NCBI GenBank assembly: GCA_963675565.2
Contig: CAXXYD010000002.1
Span: 248,001-312,000 of the forward strand
DNA length: 64,000 nt
Source: JARRKU01 sp963675565
Lineage (GTDB): Bacteria; Desulfobacterota; Desulfobacteria; Desulfobacterales; Desulfosarcinaceae
Direction: 5' to 3'
Positions 1 to 8,856 of this stretch are shown piece after piece. The notes under the pieces are model-generated. The model ran no database searches. It worked only from the letters and a program-made list of their open reading frames with translations, and had not been told where the DNA came from. Numbering within the stretch: position 1 is the stretch's first letter; each line of letters begins with the position of its first letter. A program made the position numbers and the translations under genes.

Positions 1-426
1 GGACACACCGGATACCGCCACCACCATGGAAGCGGTGTCCAGCCATGACCCTTGCTTTAAGGCTGAATAAAAGCCTAAAGGAATGCCCAGAATCAATGCA
101 ATCAGCATGGCGGATACGGCCAATTTGAATGACGGCCAGATCCGGGGGCCGATCAGCGTATTGACCTTCTCATGGCGCAAAAATGAGACGCCCAGATCAC
201 CCTGAACCAGATCTTTCATGTAGATCAGATAGCGGATATGAAGGGGTTTATCTAGTCCCCACTCTTTTTTCATCCGTTCGATCAACTGCGGATCGAGTTC
301 TTGCTTGCCCCCTGCCATCAACGCGGCATTTCCCGGAAGGACATTGAGCAGCAGAAACATGATCAGCGATATGCCGATAATTGTGGGGATGAATTGCAAT
401 ACCCGTCGCACAGCATACGCTATCAT
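1..426 (-). CDS. Dpp/Opp-type ABC transporter permease, N-terminal part (runs off window)
   Basis: Translating the minus strand from the ATG at 426 gives 142 uninterrupted codons to the window edge, so the gene is partial. The product starts MIAYAVRRVLQFIPTI and has a first membrane helix at about residues 9-30, then PQLIERMKKEWGLDKP and GDLGVSF, then a second helix at about 105-125. This is the standard N-terminus of DppB/OppB/GsiC permeases, which form half of the inner-membrane channel of peptide-class importers. A purine-rich GAAAGGGAT site lies upstream of the ATG. It follows the solute-binding protein gene by 137 nt and probably shares its transcript. The substrate cannot be read from the sequence, but the neighbouring deacylase suggests peptides or N-acyl amino acids. 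Confidence 0.88.
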   Translation of the reverse strand, partial: MIAYAVRRVLQFIPTIIGISLIMFLLLNVLPGNAALMAGGKQELDPQLIERMKKEWGLDKPLHIRYLIYMKDLVQGDLGVSFLRHEKVNTLIGPRIWPSFKLAVSAMLIALILGIPLGFYSALKQGSWLDTASMVVAVSGVS

Positions 427-459
427 GGGGTATCCCTTTCATGTGCGATACATATGGAG

Positions 460-495
460 CAGGCAGGAGCGCCGACAATCCGGCGCCCCTGCCTG
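460..495 (-). promoter_or_regulatory. Strong intercistronic hairpin between binding protein and permease genes
   Basis: CAGGCAGG at 460-467 pairs with CCTGCCTG at 488-495, and the GCGCCG core inside also pairs, giving a long GC-rich stem with a short loop. No T-run follows on the minus strand, so it is not a classical terminator. Such hairpins between a binding-protein gene and its permease gene commonly protect the upstream mRNA and lower permease expression; that role here is inferred. Confidence 0.6.
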
Positions 496-563
496 GCGAT
501 ACGAGGGGGTTGCTTTCTTGCTTCGTGCCTGGATGGGCACCGCTTAGAAAACAGGCCAACGGA

Positions 564-2147
564 TCAGTGTGCATCCATCCACACGTCGGCCAGTTCTTGA
601 TACATCATTTCCGGGGCCACTGATTTTATGCCATGGACCCACGGATGGTAGGCAATGATCGCTTTATTATAATTGAAAAACCAGACCGGCGCATCTTCCA
701 TGAAAAGCGTATTGGCCTTTTTCAAGAGTGCAATCTTTTTTGTGTCGTTTCGTTCTCCGGCCGCGGCGTCCAGCAACTTGTCATATTCCGGATTGCTATA
801 GCCGGGATAATTTCCGGAACTGCGGGGATTGGTGCCATAAAACCGCATCAGGGCCTGGAGCGGATCGGGCCCGGATTCCAGCGACCAGGTTAACGCCTGG
901 AAATCACCCGTGCGGGCTCGCTCGGCCAAAAGCGCACCTTCCACTTGCTGGGGCTTTACGGTGATGTTTATTTTTTTCAAAAAGGGTATCAGCGCTTCCA
1001 CCACGCCCACTCCGTAAGAATTGCTACTCGTGCACAGAACATCGATCGTAAACCCGTTTTCGTAGCCGGCGGCCTTCATCAGTGCTTTGGCTCTATTGAC
1101 GTCATATCCGTATCCGTTGGCCTTGGCGTCAAACGCCGGTGAAGTGGTGGGCAAAAAGCTAATCGTGGGAAACGCTTTGCCCTTTAGATACTTATCAATG
1201 ATCAGGGGCGCATTGATGGCATAATTTATGGCCTGGCGCACCCGTTTATCGGTGAAGGGTTTGTACTCAAGATTAAAAACCATCAAGCGGGTATACATCT
1301 CGGCGACTTCGATGAGGTTCTTGGATAGCGTCGGATCTTTCTGATACTCGATATACTGGCTCGCCCCTACGATGGTGGCATCCAGTTCCTTGGCACGAAA
1401 AGCCATGTCTCTGGCCGCACCTTCCCCCATGATCTTGAATACGATGCGGTCGATGTACGGCTTTCCCGTTTCATAAAAATCAGGAAATTTTTTCAGTACC
1501 ACTTCGCTTCCTTTGGTCCATTTTTCAAACTGGAAAGGGCCGCAGCCCACCGGATCGTTGGTAAACCCATCCCCTTTTTTCTCAACCTCTTCACGGGGCA
1601 GGATGGCCGCAGCGATCTGGAAAAGATTATAGGATGGATCGACCGGATCCACCAGGGTGATTTCGAGGGTATAGTCATCTATTTTACGCAACCCCGATAT
1701 CTTATCCGTCTTGCCTTCTTCCACCTCTTTTGCGCCGTCGATAAATCGGATGTAACTGGCTGCCGGTGAAACGAGGGTGGGGCTCATGATCCGTTCATAG
1801 CTCCAAATAAGATCATCCACCGTGAGTTTCCGACCGTTGTGAAATTTGATGTTCTTTTTCAGGGTGTAGGTATAGATCCTCCCGTCTGCTGAAACCGCTA
1901 CCTCGTCCGCCATGTCCAGGATGGGTTTGTTCGTTGCTGCATCCCACTTATAGAGACTCCGGTTGATATTCATCTCGACGATTCGATCCTGGGTGCGGGT
2001 GGAGCGATGCGGATCGAGGCCGTAAACCTGTCCGCCATAGGGTGCACAGAAACGGAACGTGCCGCCGGAGCGGGCGGCAACCGCTTCGGATCCAAAACCG
2101 GCCAGGATAAGTGCCGACAGTAGCAGATAAATAATGAGTCTTTTCAT
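564..2147 (-). CDS. ABC transporter substrate-binding protein, family 5 (peptide/nickel class)
   Basis: This is a 527-residue periplasmic binding protein. Residues 1-24 form a signal peptide (MKRLIIYLLLSALILAG, cleavage near AVA-AR). The family-5 body follows, with GLDPHRS near residue 44, YTYTLKKNIKFHNGRKLT near 93 and repeated RQAINYAIN-type motifs. Length and architecture match DppA/OppA-like proteins, which capture oligopeptides, dipeptides or related solutes and deliver them to DppBC-type permeases. The start codon overlaps the end of the GntR gene by 4 nt (ATGA type), so the two are translationally coupled. A DppB-type permease follows. Ligand identity is not evident; the divergent N-acyl-D-amino-acid deacylase makes N-acylated or D-amino-acid compounds a reasonable inference. 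Confidence 0.92.
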   Translation of the reverse strand: MKRLIIYLLLSALILAGFGSEAVAARSGGTFRFCAPYGGQVYGLDPHRSTRTQDRIVEMNINRSLYKWDAATNKPILDMADEVAVSADGRIYTYTLKKNIKFHNGRKLTVDDLIWSYERIMSPTLVSPAASYIRFIDGAKEVEEGKTDKISGLRKIDDYTLEITLVDPVDPSYNLFQIAAAILPREEVEKKGDGFTNDPVGCGPFQFEKWTKGSEVVLKKFPDFYETGKPYIDRIVFKIMGEGAARDMAFRAKELDATIVGASQYIEYQKDPTLSKNLIEVAEMYTRLMVFNLEYKPFTDKRVRQAINYAINAPLIIDKYLKGKAFPTISFLPTTSPAFDAKANGYGYDVNRAKALMKAAGYENGFTIDVLCTSSNSYGVGVVEALIPFLKKINITVKPQQVEGALLAERARTGDFQALTWSLESGPDPLQALMRFYGTNPRSSGNYPGYSNPEYDKLLDAAAGERNDTKKIALLKKANTLFMEDAPVWFFNYNKAIIAYHPWVHGIKSVAPEMMYQELADVWMDAH

Positions 2148-2821
2148 AATACGCCTCCCTTTTGAGTATTGATTCTAAAAATCGCTTCAAAGGTTTCCCG
2201 AACATGTTGTTTCATGCGTTTTCCCGCCATATCCGCATCTCTATTTGTTATGGCTTCCATAATTTTGATGTGCTGGGATGGTGAAATTTTAAACTCAGTA
2301 TTTATCTTGGTTGCTTTAAACTGGTAAAAGTAGAAGAAAATATAAATATTTGAACGCCAGAAAATATGCTGGCAATATTGCTGCAAATATTTGTTTTTAC
2401 CTATTTTAGCTATATGTTCATGAAATGTTTCATTGATGGATGAGTAGCCGACGATATTTCCTGATTCACCGGTCTCCATCTCCTCTTGGATGATCACCTG
2501 AAGTTGTTTTATCTCTTCATCCGATGCATGGATCGCGGCCGATGCGGCCGTCTGGAACTCGATATTTTCACGGGCAAAAAAAACATGCTCCGCATCTTCA
2601 GGGGTCAATGCGGGAATAAAACATCCTTTCTTGTTTTTTTTGTCAAGAAACCCTTTTGCCACCAGCTGCCCCAGGGCATGATGAACCGGTGTTCGGCTTT
2701 TCAAGTTTAACGACTCGGTGATCTCGGATTCAAGGAGAAAATCGCCGGGTCTGTAGTGATTATCAAGGATTAATTTAATGATTGAATTGTAAGCGAATTC
2801 TTCAAGATTTTCTTTTTTCAT
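2144..2821 (-). CDS. GntR-family transcriptional regulator (FadR/FCD-like)
   Basis: This 225-residue protein has an N-terminal winged helix (about residues 5-75: YNSIIKLILDNHYRPGDFL, ESEITESLNLKSRTPVHHAL, LVAKGFLDKKNKKGCFI). The C-terminal part is helical with an FCD-like effector fold (about 90-220), including FHEHIAKIGKN and HIKIMEAI. The TPVHHAL recognition helix corresponds to the usual TPVREAL of this family. It is the first gene of the minus-strand operon with the binding protein and permease, and it faces the deacylase gene across a 136-nt gap containing palindromes. It probably represses both transcription units and responds to a small carboxylate or amino-acid-like ligand; the ligand is unknown. 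Confidence 0.88.
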   Translation of the reverse strand: MKKENLEEFAYNSIIKLILDNHYRPGDFLLESEITESLNLKSRTPVHHALGQLVAKGFLDKKNKKGCFIPALTPEDAEHVFFARENIEFQTAASAAIHASDEEIKQLQVIIQEEMETGESGNIVGYSSINETFHEHIAKIGKNKYLQQYCQHIFWRSNIYIFFYFYQFKATKINTEFKISPSQHIKIMEAITNRDADMAGKRMKQHVRETFEAIFRINTQKGGVL

Positions 2822-2841
2822 CGGCCCCCTTTGTTGTGCTA

Positions 2842-2889
2842 ATTAAAAAGCTTTTTAATGCACGCATTAATGCAGTCATTGATTGCATT
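2842..2889. promoter_or_regulatory. Cluster of palindromes, candidate GntR operators in divergent promoter
   Basis: Three overlapping dyads lie between the GntR and deacylase genes: a perfect 18-bp palindrome ATTAAAAAGCTTTTTAAT (2842-2859), TTAATGCACGCATTAA (2855-2870, two central mismatches), and AATGCA-N9-TGCATT (2869-2889). Position and symmetry suit binding of a dimeric GntR protein controlling both directions. Which dyad is bound cannot be decided by eye. Confidence 0.55.
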
Positions 2890-2957
2890 GTCAAGAAAAA
2901 TAATGTACAGCAAGGGACAATTAAATTTTGACGACCCCTCAAATGGAGACAAAATAG

Positions 2958-4547
2958 ATGTTTGACCTGCTTATCAAACAAGCCACTATCATCGATGGAA
3001 CCGGAAAGTCGGGATGGACAGGGGATGTGGGTGTGAAAGACGGTCGGTTTACTGCCATCTCCCCCGCCATTGAATCCACCACTGCCGGGAAAACAATAGC
3101 GGGTGAAGGACTGGTGCTCGCTCCGGGGTTCATCGATATCCACTGCCATTCAGATGATACTTGGCTGGAAGATCCCCTTTCCGAGATCAAACTGAAACAG
3201 GGGGTGACCCTGGAGGTAGTGGGAAACTGCGGTACCTCCCTGTTCCCTTTGGAACCGGCAACACGGGATCTGGCATTGGCGGATGCCATAAGCGATATGG
3301 GAAAATATGACAATTCCATGGACGGCCTCTCATTTAAAGATTACCGGAGCGTTCTGGAAAAAAAGGGACTCGCCATTAATATCATGGGACTTGTCGGCCA
3401 CGGTACCCTTCGTATTGCAGCCATGGGTTTTTCGGATATACGCCCGGATGCCGACCAGATGGCGCATATGAAAACCCTTCTGGACTTGGCCATGGACCAG
3501 GGGGCCGTCGGTATGTCCACCGGACTTATCTATGCCCCGGGTATATTTGCCAAGACCCCGGAACTGATTGAACTTTCACACGTGGTGGCAAAGCGAGGCG
3601 GCTTTTATGCGTCCCACATTCGCAATGAGGCCGAAGCAGTCCTTGCCGCCATTGATGAGGTAATCACGATTGGCGAGCAGGCAGGTATTCCGGTTCAAAT
3701 TTCCCACCTTAAAATAACCGGTGACAAGAATTGGGGCCTTGTAGACCAGGTTATTGAAAAATTGATCCATGCCAGAAAAAGGGGCTTAGACCTGACCTGT
3801 GATGTATACCCCTATTTCTCCTCCAGAACAACACTGTCTGCATTGATTCCTCCCTGGGCCATTGAGGGCGGGGTGGAAACACTGAGACTTCGTTTGAAAG
3901 ATGGCGTTCAGAAAAAGAGGATCATCCACGACATCCGGTACGGAATCCCGGGCTGGGAGGATATGTACCACAACGCGGGGTGGAAGAAGATCACCATCTC
4001 CCAGGTTCGTTCGCCTGAAAACAAGGATGTCGAGGGTAAGACTGTAGCCGAGATTGCCCAGGAAAGAAATGCGGATCCATTTGAGCTCATCCTGGAACTG
4101 ATCGAACAAGATGGCAACGGGGTTAAGATTATCTCCGAGACCATGAATGAAGAAAACGTGACCACATTTCTTAAGCTTCCCTTTGCCATGGTGGGATCGG
4201 ACAGCGGCTTTTCCCGGGGTAAACCCCATCCCCGCCTCTATGGCACTTTTCCCCGGGTGATTCGTCGTTTTGTGCGGGAGCTCAAGGTCCTGGCCCTGGA
4301 GGAGGCTATTTTCAAGATGACCGGATTGACGGCCCAGCGCCTCAACCTTAAGGATGTCGGCCAAATAAAAGAAGGGTTCCGGGCAGATGCCGTGCTATTC
4401 GACCCCCAGACCTTCGGCGACACGGCGACCTATGATCACCCCTGCCGTTTCCCGGAAGGGCTTCGGATGGTTATCGTAAACGGGGTTGTAGTGATTGACG
4501 GACCTGATCATACCGGTGCAGCACCCGGTATATTTCATCTTAGATAG
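2958..4547 (+). CDS. N-acyl-D-amino-acid deacylase (D-aminoacylase family amidohydrolase)
   Basis: This 529-residue protein belongs to the amidohydrolase superfamily. It has an N-terminal beta-sandwich start (LLIKQATIIDGTG), the metal-binding FIDIHCHSD at 58-66, GNCG at 89-92 (the cysteine typical of D-aminoacylases), YASHIRNE and VQISHLK in the barrel, and VGSDSG near residue 415 carrying the catalytic aspartate. The family hydrolyses N-acyl-D-amino acids, releasing a fatty or acetyl acid plus a D-amino acid; it is normally cytoplasmic. The ATG at 2958 follows a GGAG element. It is divergent from the GntR gene and followed after 49 nt by a second amidohydrolase, suggesting a two-enzyme catabolic unit fed by the importer next door. 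Some relatives act on dihydropyrimidine-like rings, so substrate assignment is at family level. Confidence 0.9.
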   Translation: MFDLLIKQATIIDGTGKSGWTGDVGVKDGRFTAISPAIESTTAGKTIAGEGLVLAPGFIDIHCHSDDTWLEDPLSEIKLKQGVTLEVVGNCGTSLFPLEPATRDLALADAISDMGKYDNSMDGLSFKDYRSVLEKKGLAINIMGLVGHGTLRIAAMGFSDIRPDADQMAHMKTLLDLAMDQGAVGMSTGLIYAPGIFAKTPELIELSHVVAKRGGFYASHIRNEAEAVLAAIDEVITIGEQAGIPVQISHLKITGDKNWGLVDQVIEKLIHARKRGLDLTCDVYPYFSSRTTLSALIPPWAIEGGVETLRLRLKDGVQKKRIIHDIRYGIPGWEDMYHNAGWKKITISQVRSPENKDVEGKTVAEIAQERNADPFELILELIEQDGNGVKIISETMNEENVTTFLKLPFAMVGSDSGFSRGKPHPRLYGTFPRVIRRFVRELKVLALEEAIFKMTGLTAQRLNLKDVGQIKEGFRADAVLFDPQTFGDTATYDHPCRFPEGLRMVIVNGVVVIDGPDHTGAAPGIFHLR

Positions 4548-4596
4548 TGCCTGATTTCAAAATGCCCCACGTTGCTCGGCAATAAAGGAGTCTGTT

Positions 4597-6189
4597 ATGG
4601 ACCTGGCCATTTTCCCCGAACGGATTTTTACCAATAATCCCATGCAGCCCTGGGCGGAAGCCATCCGCATCAAAAAAAACAGGATTCTGGAAGTCGGAAG
4701 CAGGCACGGGTTAAAAAAAAACTGCTCTGCCGAAACGTGCAAGATCGAATTGCCGGGTCGCCTCATTATTCCGGGAATCATTGACGGGCATTGTCATTTC
4801 GTAAAATTAGGCTTGATGCTTCAGCAGATTGATTTGCGAGGGCTTCCTTCCCTGGCGGCCTGCCGTGAGCGAATAAGACAGGCTGCGCAGCAAAGCAAAC
4901 CGGGAGAATGGATCATCGGGCGGGGGTGGAACCAACATCTGTTGGCTGAGAAAAGAGAACCGACCCGATATGACCTTGACGATCTGACACCGCACAATCC
5001 GACGGCTATGGTCCGGGTGTGTGGTCACAGCATCTGGGTGAACACCCTGGCGCTGTCCCGATCATCAATCACCGAGAAAACCCAGAATCCGCCCGGAGGA
5101 ACCATTGAGCGAGACCCGGTCAGCGGAGAACCCACAGGATTGATTCGCGAAGCCCTTGACCTGATTGAGAATCAGTTCCCCCCCCTTAGCCTGGAGGATC
5201 GGAAACACGCAGCTCTTGAGGCCCAGAAACAAGCGCTGCAGCATGGAATCACCGGCGTGCATTCCTGTGAGACGCTGCTGGAATTCGAGGCCCTGGAGGA
5301 ACTGCTAAAAGCGGATCGACTTAAGCTCCGGGTGTACCATCTTATCCCCTCCGATGAACTCGAAGAAGCGGTGTCAAGGAAGATTGGAACGGGCATCGAC
5401 ATAAACCGGCTTTGGACCGGCCACGTTAAGCTTTTTGCTGACGGTTCCTTGGGTTCGGCCACGGCCTTGCTCCATGAACCTTATACCGATGAACCGCAGA
5501 ATCATGGAATCGCGTGTCTCAGCCCGGAAGCACTTTGCCAAAAGGTTGCGTCGGCATACCGCCATGGCTATGATGTGGCGATTCATGCCATCGGAGATAA
5601 AGCCGTCACCAACGCGATGCAAGCGATTGCCCTGGCCAGGAAAAGCTTCCCCGGAACTAGAAGAGATCGCATCGAACATGTACAGCTTTTCAGGCCCCGG
5701 GACCTGGCTCTTTTTCGGGACCTGGGGGTGACCGCTTCCGTACAGCCGATTTTTTTTCACTCTGACTGGCAGGTAGCAATAAAAAAGTGGGGCTCTGACC
5801 GATGCCGGTTTGCCTATGCCTGGAAATCGCTTCTCGATGCCGGAATTCCCATACAATTTGGGTCGGATGCCCCGGTTGAACCCATAAACCCCCTGTTGGG
5901 TTTCCAAAAAGCGGTTACCCGACAACAATTTGACGAGGATTTGTGTGATCGTTGGTTTCCGTCGAAAACACCTACCGACCATGAGTGCATCCGTGCGTTT
6001 ACCTGTCAACCGGCCTGGACTTCCCGAAAAGAGGATCATCTCGGGATCCTTGCTGCAGGCAGATGGGCCGATCTTACGATTTACAATCAGGACTTTCTCA
6101 GGCTCTCACCTGATCGTTGGCCTTTCGTAGAGGTGGAAATAACGATCATTGACGGAGAAATCGTTTATCAAAGGGAAAAATCCGATTAG
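4597..6189 (+). CDS. YtcJ/AepA-type amidohydrolase
   Basis: This 530-residue metal-dependent hydrolase of the YtcJ family has the metal motif IDGHCHFVKLG near residues 62-72, HVKLFADGSLGSATAL near 275 (typical YtcJ signature with Lys and Asp), VAIHAIGD near 330, RIEHVQ near 355 and FGSDAPVEP near 427. The family includes enzymes hydrolysing amides, carbamates or formamides; individual substrates are rarely known. A strong AAAGGAG ribosome site precedes the ATG. It lies 49 nt after the deacylase gene in the same direction, so the two are probably co-transcribed. The role is inferred as a second amide-bond hydrolase in the same pathway. Confidence 0.88.
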   Translation: MDLAIFPERIFTNNPMQPWAEAIRIKKNRILEVGSRHGLKKNCSAETCKIELPGRLIIPGIIDGHCHFVKLGLMLQQIDLRGLPSLAACRERIRQAAQQSKPGEWIIGRGWNQHLLAEKREPTRYDLDDLTPHNPTAMVRVCGHSIWVNTLALSRSSITEKTQNPPGGTIERDPVSGEPTGLIREALDLIENQFPPLSLEDRKHAALEAQKQALQHGITGVHSCETLLEFEALEELLKADRLKLRVYHLIPSDELEEAVSRKIGTGIDINRLWTGHVKLFADGSLGSATALLHEPYTDEPQNHGIACLSPEALCQKVASAYRHGYDVAIHAIGDKAVTNAMQAIALARKSFPGTRRDRIEHVQLFRPRDLALFRDLGVTASVQPIFFHSDWQVAIKKWGSDRCRFAYAWKSLLDAGIPIQFGSDAPVEPINPLLGFQKAVTRQQFDEDLCDRWFPSKTPTDHECIRAFTCQPAWTSRKEDHLGILAAGRWADLTIYNQDFLRLSPDRWPFVEVEITIIDGEIVYQREKSD

Positions 6190-6214
6190 GCCAATTTTCG
6201 TGAAGCTTCACCAA

Positions 6215-6783
6215 TCAGGCGGGCAATAGGCAGTTGCGAAGGGCATCTGACCTCGGCAGTCGAGAATTCTTCCTGCGCCATCTGCTGGCGGGTGGTATTG
6301 GAAATGGCAGCAAATAAGATCTGCCCTTGGTCAATTTGAAGAGAATCCAGGTGTCCACGGTACCGAAATACACCTGGCCGAATTTGACGCCAGCCTTTAT
6401 TGAAGGGTTGTTTTCCAGTACCCAGGTCAATTTGGCCCCCGAGAAATACGGGTCTATGATCAAGCCGGTGCGGGCGCGCACCTCCTCTTCAACGCGGGTC
6501 CCCTTGAGGCGTCGCATATGGGCACGGAGCGTTTGCATTGCCAGACCTCTGTATTGCATATTGGGTTCCTGTCGTCATTCCACAACAGGAAGGTCTCACG
6601 CTGGTTCGAGTTCCCCACGGCGGCTGCACGCTCCGGTGCCTGTGGATCCACCTTCCTGGCTTCGCCCCCGCACTGGCGGGCGGAGTTGAGGACGTTTTCA
6701 AATATATCATAGGGATCCTGTTCCACGAAGCCCACTTGAGGGTAAACCGATTTCCCACACGGCAGGTTACTGCTATTAACCAC
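6215..6783 (-). pseudogene. Glycerol kinase remnant (glpK), frameshifted and truncated
   Basis: Two minus-strand frames together spell the N-terminal third of glycerol kinase. The first reads YPQVGFVEQDPYDIFENV, GNSNQRETFLLWN and NTEVWQCKRS (6783 to about 6550). The second frame continues as ARTGLIIDPYFSGAKLTWVL and FGTVDTWILFKLTKG (about 6530 to 6330). After that the reading shifts again and no kinase sequence is recognisable. The first about 25 residues (ATP-site DQGTTS motif) and the C-terminal 60% are missing. The gene cannot give active enzyme. It sits between an intact catabolic operon and a damaged recombinase, i.e. at the edge of the rearranged accessory region. Confidence 0.8.
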
Positions 6784-6922
6784 AGGTTTTTCACGCCTTC
6801 CAATTCAGGTGGGTACAATACCTCTTAGGTATGTCCCTGTCAGTACCGCCTGCTTGCGGTATCTCATGATTTTTCAAGTTCCCTGTTTGGGGTGAACCCG
6901 TCCATGGATCCACCCCAGGCCT

Positions 6923-7760
6923 TCATCCATAAATGTTCTCAATCCACCTAATAGCCTCTTGGTCGCTAATTGTCCCCAGGTACCGCTGTGTAGTGGATAA
7001 ATTAGCATGCCGTAGGATTACCTTGCTGATGATCTCAATTGGCACCCCGGATCGTGATGCAAAGGTGGCTGCATGCCGGCGTAGGTCATGGGGTCTGAGA
7101 TGAATGCCGACCATCTTGCCGGCTTTAACGACCATAATCCTTGCAGCTTCATAGGAAATTGGAAAAATCCGATCTGTGGGGCTGTCGCAGGTCCTAATTG
7201 CATAGCTGTGAAGGCGATTAGCTAATTTCTGAGGGATAAACACAACCTCATGCTCCTTGCCGGATTTGGGTTCTCGCAGCAACAGCTTTTGATCCTCGAC
7301 ATCATTCAGGGTCAGCTTGAGCACCTCGCCAATGCGCATGCCACCGCGGGCCATCAATTCCAGAATCAGACGATTACGCTGATTTGTTGTTCTGAAAATG
7401 ATCTCATCAACGGTTTCTTTTTCCACGATCTCCCAGGTGGTCTTGATCCTTTCCCGATAAATCTTGCGGATCATGGGCGAGTCACATGGATTAGATGACT
7501 CAGGATCGATGTTGTTGCGGATGAAATTGAAAAAGGACGATAGCTGAGCATATCGCACCCGCTTGGTGTATGGTTTGTTGTCTTGGGTAATTCTGTTCAG
7601 ATAGGATAAAACCTCATCCGAGGTGATCAAATTTATTTCGCGGTCGCCAAATTCCTGGTTGAATCGACCGATTAGGACCTTATACCGGTCGGCTGTATTT
7701 TTTTTTAGAATGGGTCTCGTGGTAACTTATCCAGATTGATGCTGCCTTAAACACCTTCAT
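6923..7760 (-). pseudogene. Tyrosine recombinase with single-base frameshift in a poly-A run
   Basis: The catalytic part (about 235 codons, 7630 to 6923) carries the tyrosine recombinase set: Arg in GGMRIGEVLKL, Lys in EPKSGKEHEV, the HDLRRHAAT box, the second His in ILRHANLST and the nucleophile Tyr in TQRYLG. Its true N-terminus lies upstream: an ATG at 7760 behind an AAAGGAGG ribosome site reads MKVFKAASIWISYHETHS and then hits a run of nine A (T9 at 7698-7706). Dropping one A joins it in frame to NTADRYKVLIGRFNQEFGD and ITSDEVLSYL, a normal SAM-like core-binding domain. As written, the gene is broken. This could be a real mutation, a slippage site or a homopolymer sequencing error. It is probably an integrase of a mobile element or a XerD-like enzyme. 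Confidence 0.8.
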
Positions 7761-8080
7761 GACACGCCTCCTTTGGTTGTGGGTTGATGTCGTCAATTTC
7801 TGAAATCAATCTACAACACAATGATATCATATGCAATTTGTCGATACGTGCTGTCTGAATCGATTCAAAGGCGCGGCGTGTCAAAACCCAAATAACCTGG
7901 CACTCAGAATACCTGCCCCCACCGTTTATAACCACAAAAATAGCAATTCAACAGGTTGCTTTGTGTAACCCCAACAGAGGGGACCTATAAAAACTCTTGC
8001 CAAATTTCTCAAGACGGACGGAAAAAACTATTTGATGTGGGCATAAAGAAAAATTAACGATCAATTATTTTTGTTGACAC
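7761..8080. other. Non-coding gap at accessory-region junction
   Basis: This 320-nt stretch separates the recombinase start from a truncated surface-protein fragment on the opposite strand. It is AT-rich near 8030-8080. A short minus-strand reading frame at 7747-7935 has no recognisable features or ribosome site. I see no RNA gene or clear terminator. Confidence 0.4.
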
Positions 8081-8812
8081 GTCAATGGTATCGCCGCAAT
8101 GGTGGACGGCAATCATTTTTATGCCAACCACGTGCCTCTAACGCCGAGAACCAACACAATAACCGTGCGTGCCACAACCAGCGCAGGGCAAGAAGAGGAA
8201 ACCGTAATAACGGTGACTTCTGAAATAACAACCGACTTTATCCGCATCGACGCTGCTCCACAAACTGGCCTCGCACCTTTTGAGACAACTTTGACTGTTG
8301 GCGGCACATTTGAAAGAATTGCCCCTGTTACCCTGACTGTTTCCGGCCCAGGGCAGGTCACATTTATTGATATAAGTGAAGATACATTTGATGCTCAAAT
8401 GACAGTTCCTGGTTTATATCAGATTGTAGCAGAAGTTTTGGCCCCCGGGGGCGAAATATTTGGCGACACGGTTATCGTTAAATTATGGGATAATTATGCA
8501 CTGGAGGCAATGTTAAAAGCTAAGTGGAATGATATGAAGGCAAACCTTTCTGCAGGTAATATTGCAGGGGCGCTCGATTATTTTGGCGATGCCACGCGGG
8601 CAAATTATGAAACTATTTTTACTTCTTTAATCGATGCATTACCCCAAATCGCTCAGGATATGCAAGATATAGAGATGATATCTGCCGGTGATGGTATGGC
8701 TAAGTTTCGTATTTTGCGCAACGAAATTCATCAAGGCCAAGCCTATGATATTACCTACAAGATCTATTTTGATCGTGCAGATTCAGGTATATGGAAGATT
8801 GACCGTTTCTGA
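8081..8812 (+). pseudogene. C-terminal fragment of a large repetitive surface/secreted protein
   Basis: The frame reads VNGIAAMVDGNHFYANHVPL followed by TITVRATT, the typical sequence of a bacterial Ig-like repeat. It then passes through a second beta-rich repeat (LAPFETTLTVGG, VTLTVSGPG) and ends in about 100 residues of helix plus beta (LKAKWNDMKANLSAGNIA to GIWKIDRF). The in-frame TGA at 8075-8077 lies directly before the repeat, so the homologous sequence starts abruptly and lacks signal peptide and upstream domains. The ATG at 8099 falls inside the repeat and is not a natural start. I read this as the surviving 3' end of a much longer gene, similar to the large RHS or PKD-like proteins often found beside immunity or lipoprotein genes. 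Confidence 0.65.
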
Positions 8813-8856
8813 TTTTAGGCAAGGTAAAATTGAAATAACTTTATGCACGGGGTACT

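Noticed and set aside
7747..7935. 62-codon minus-strand frame overlapping the recombinase start
   Set aside because: It overlaps the true recombinase ribosome site and start and has no motif of its own.
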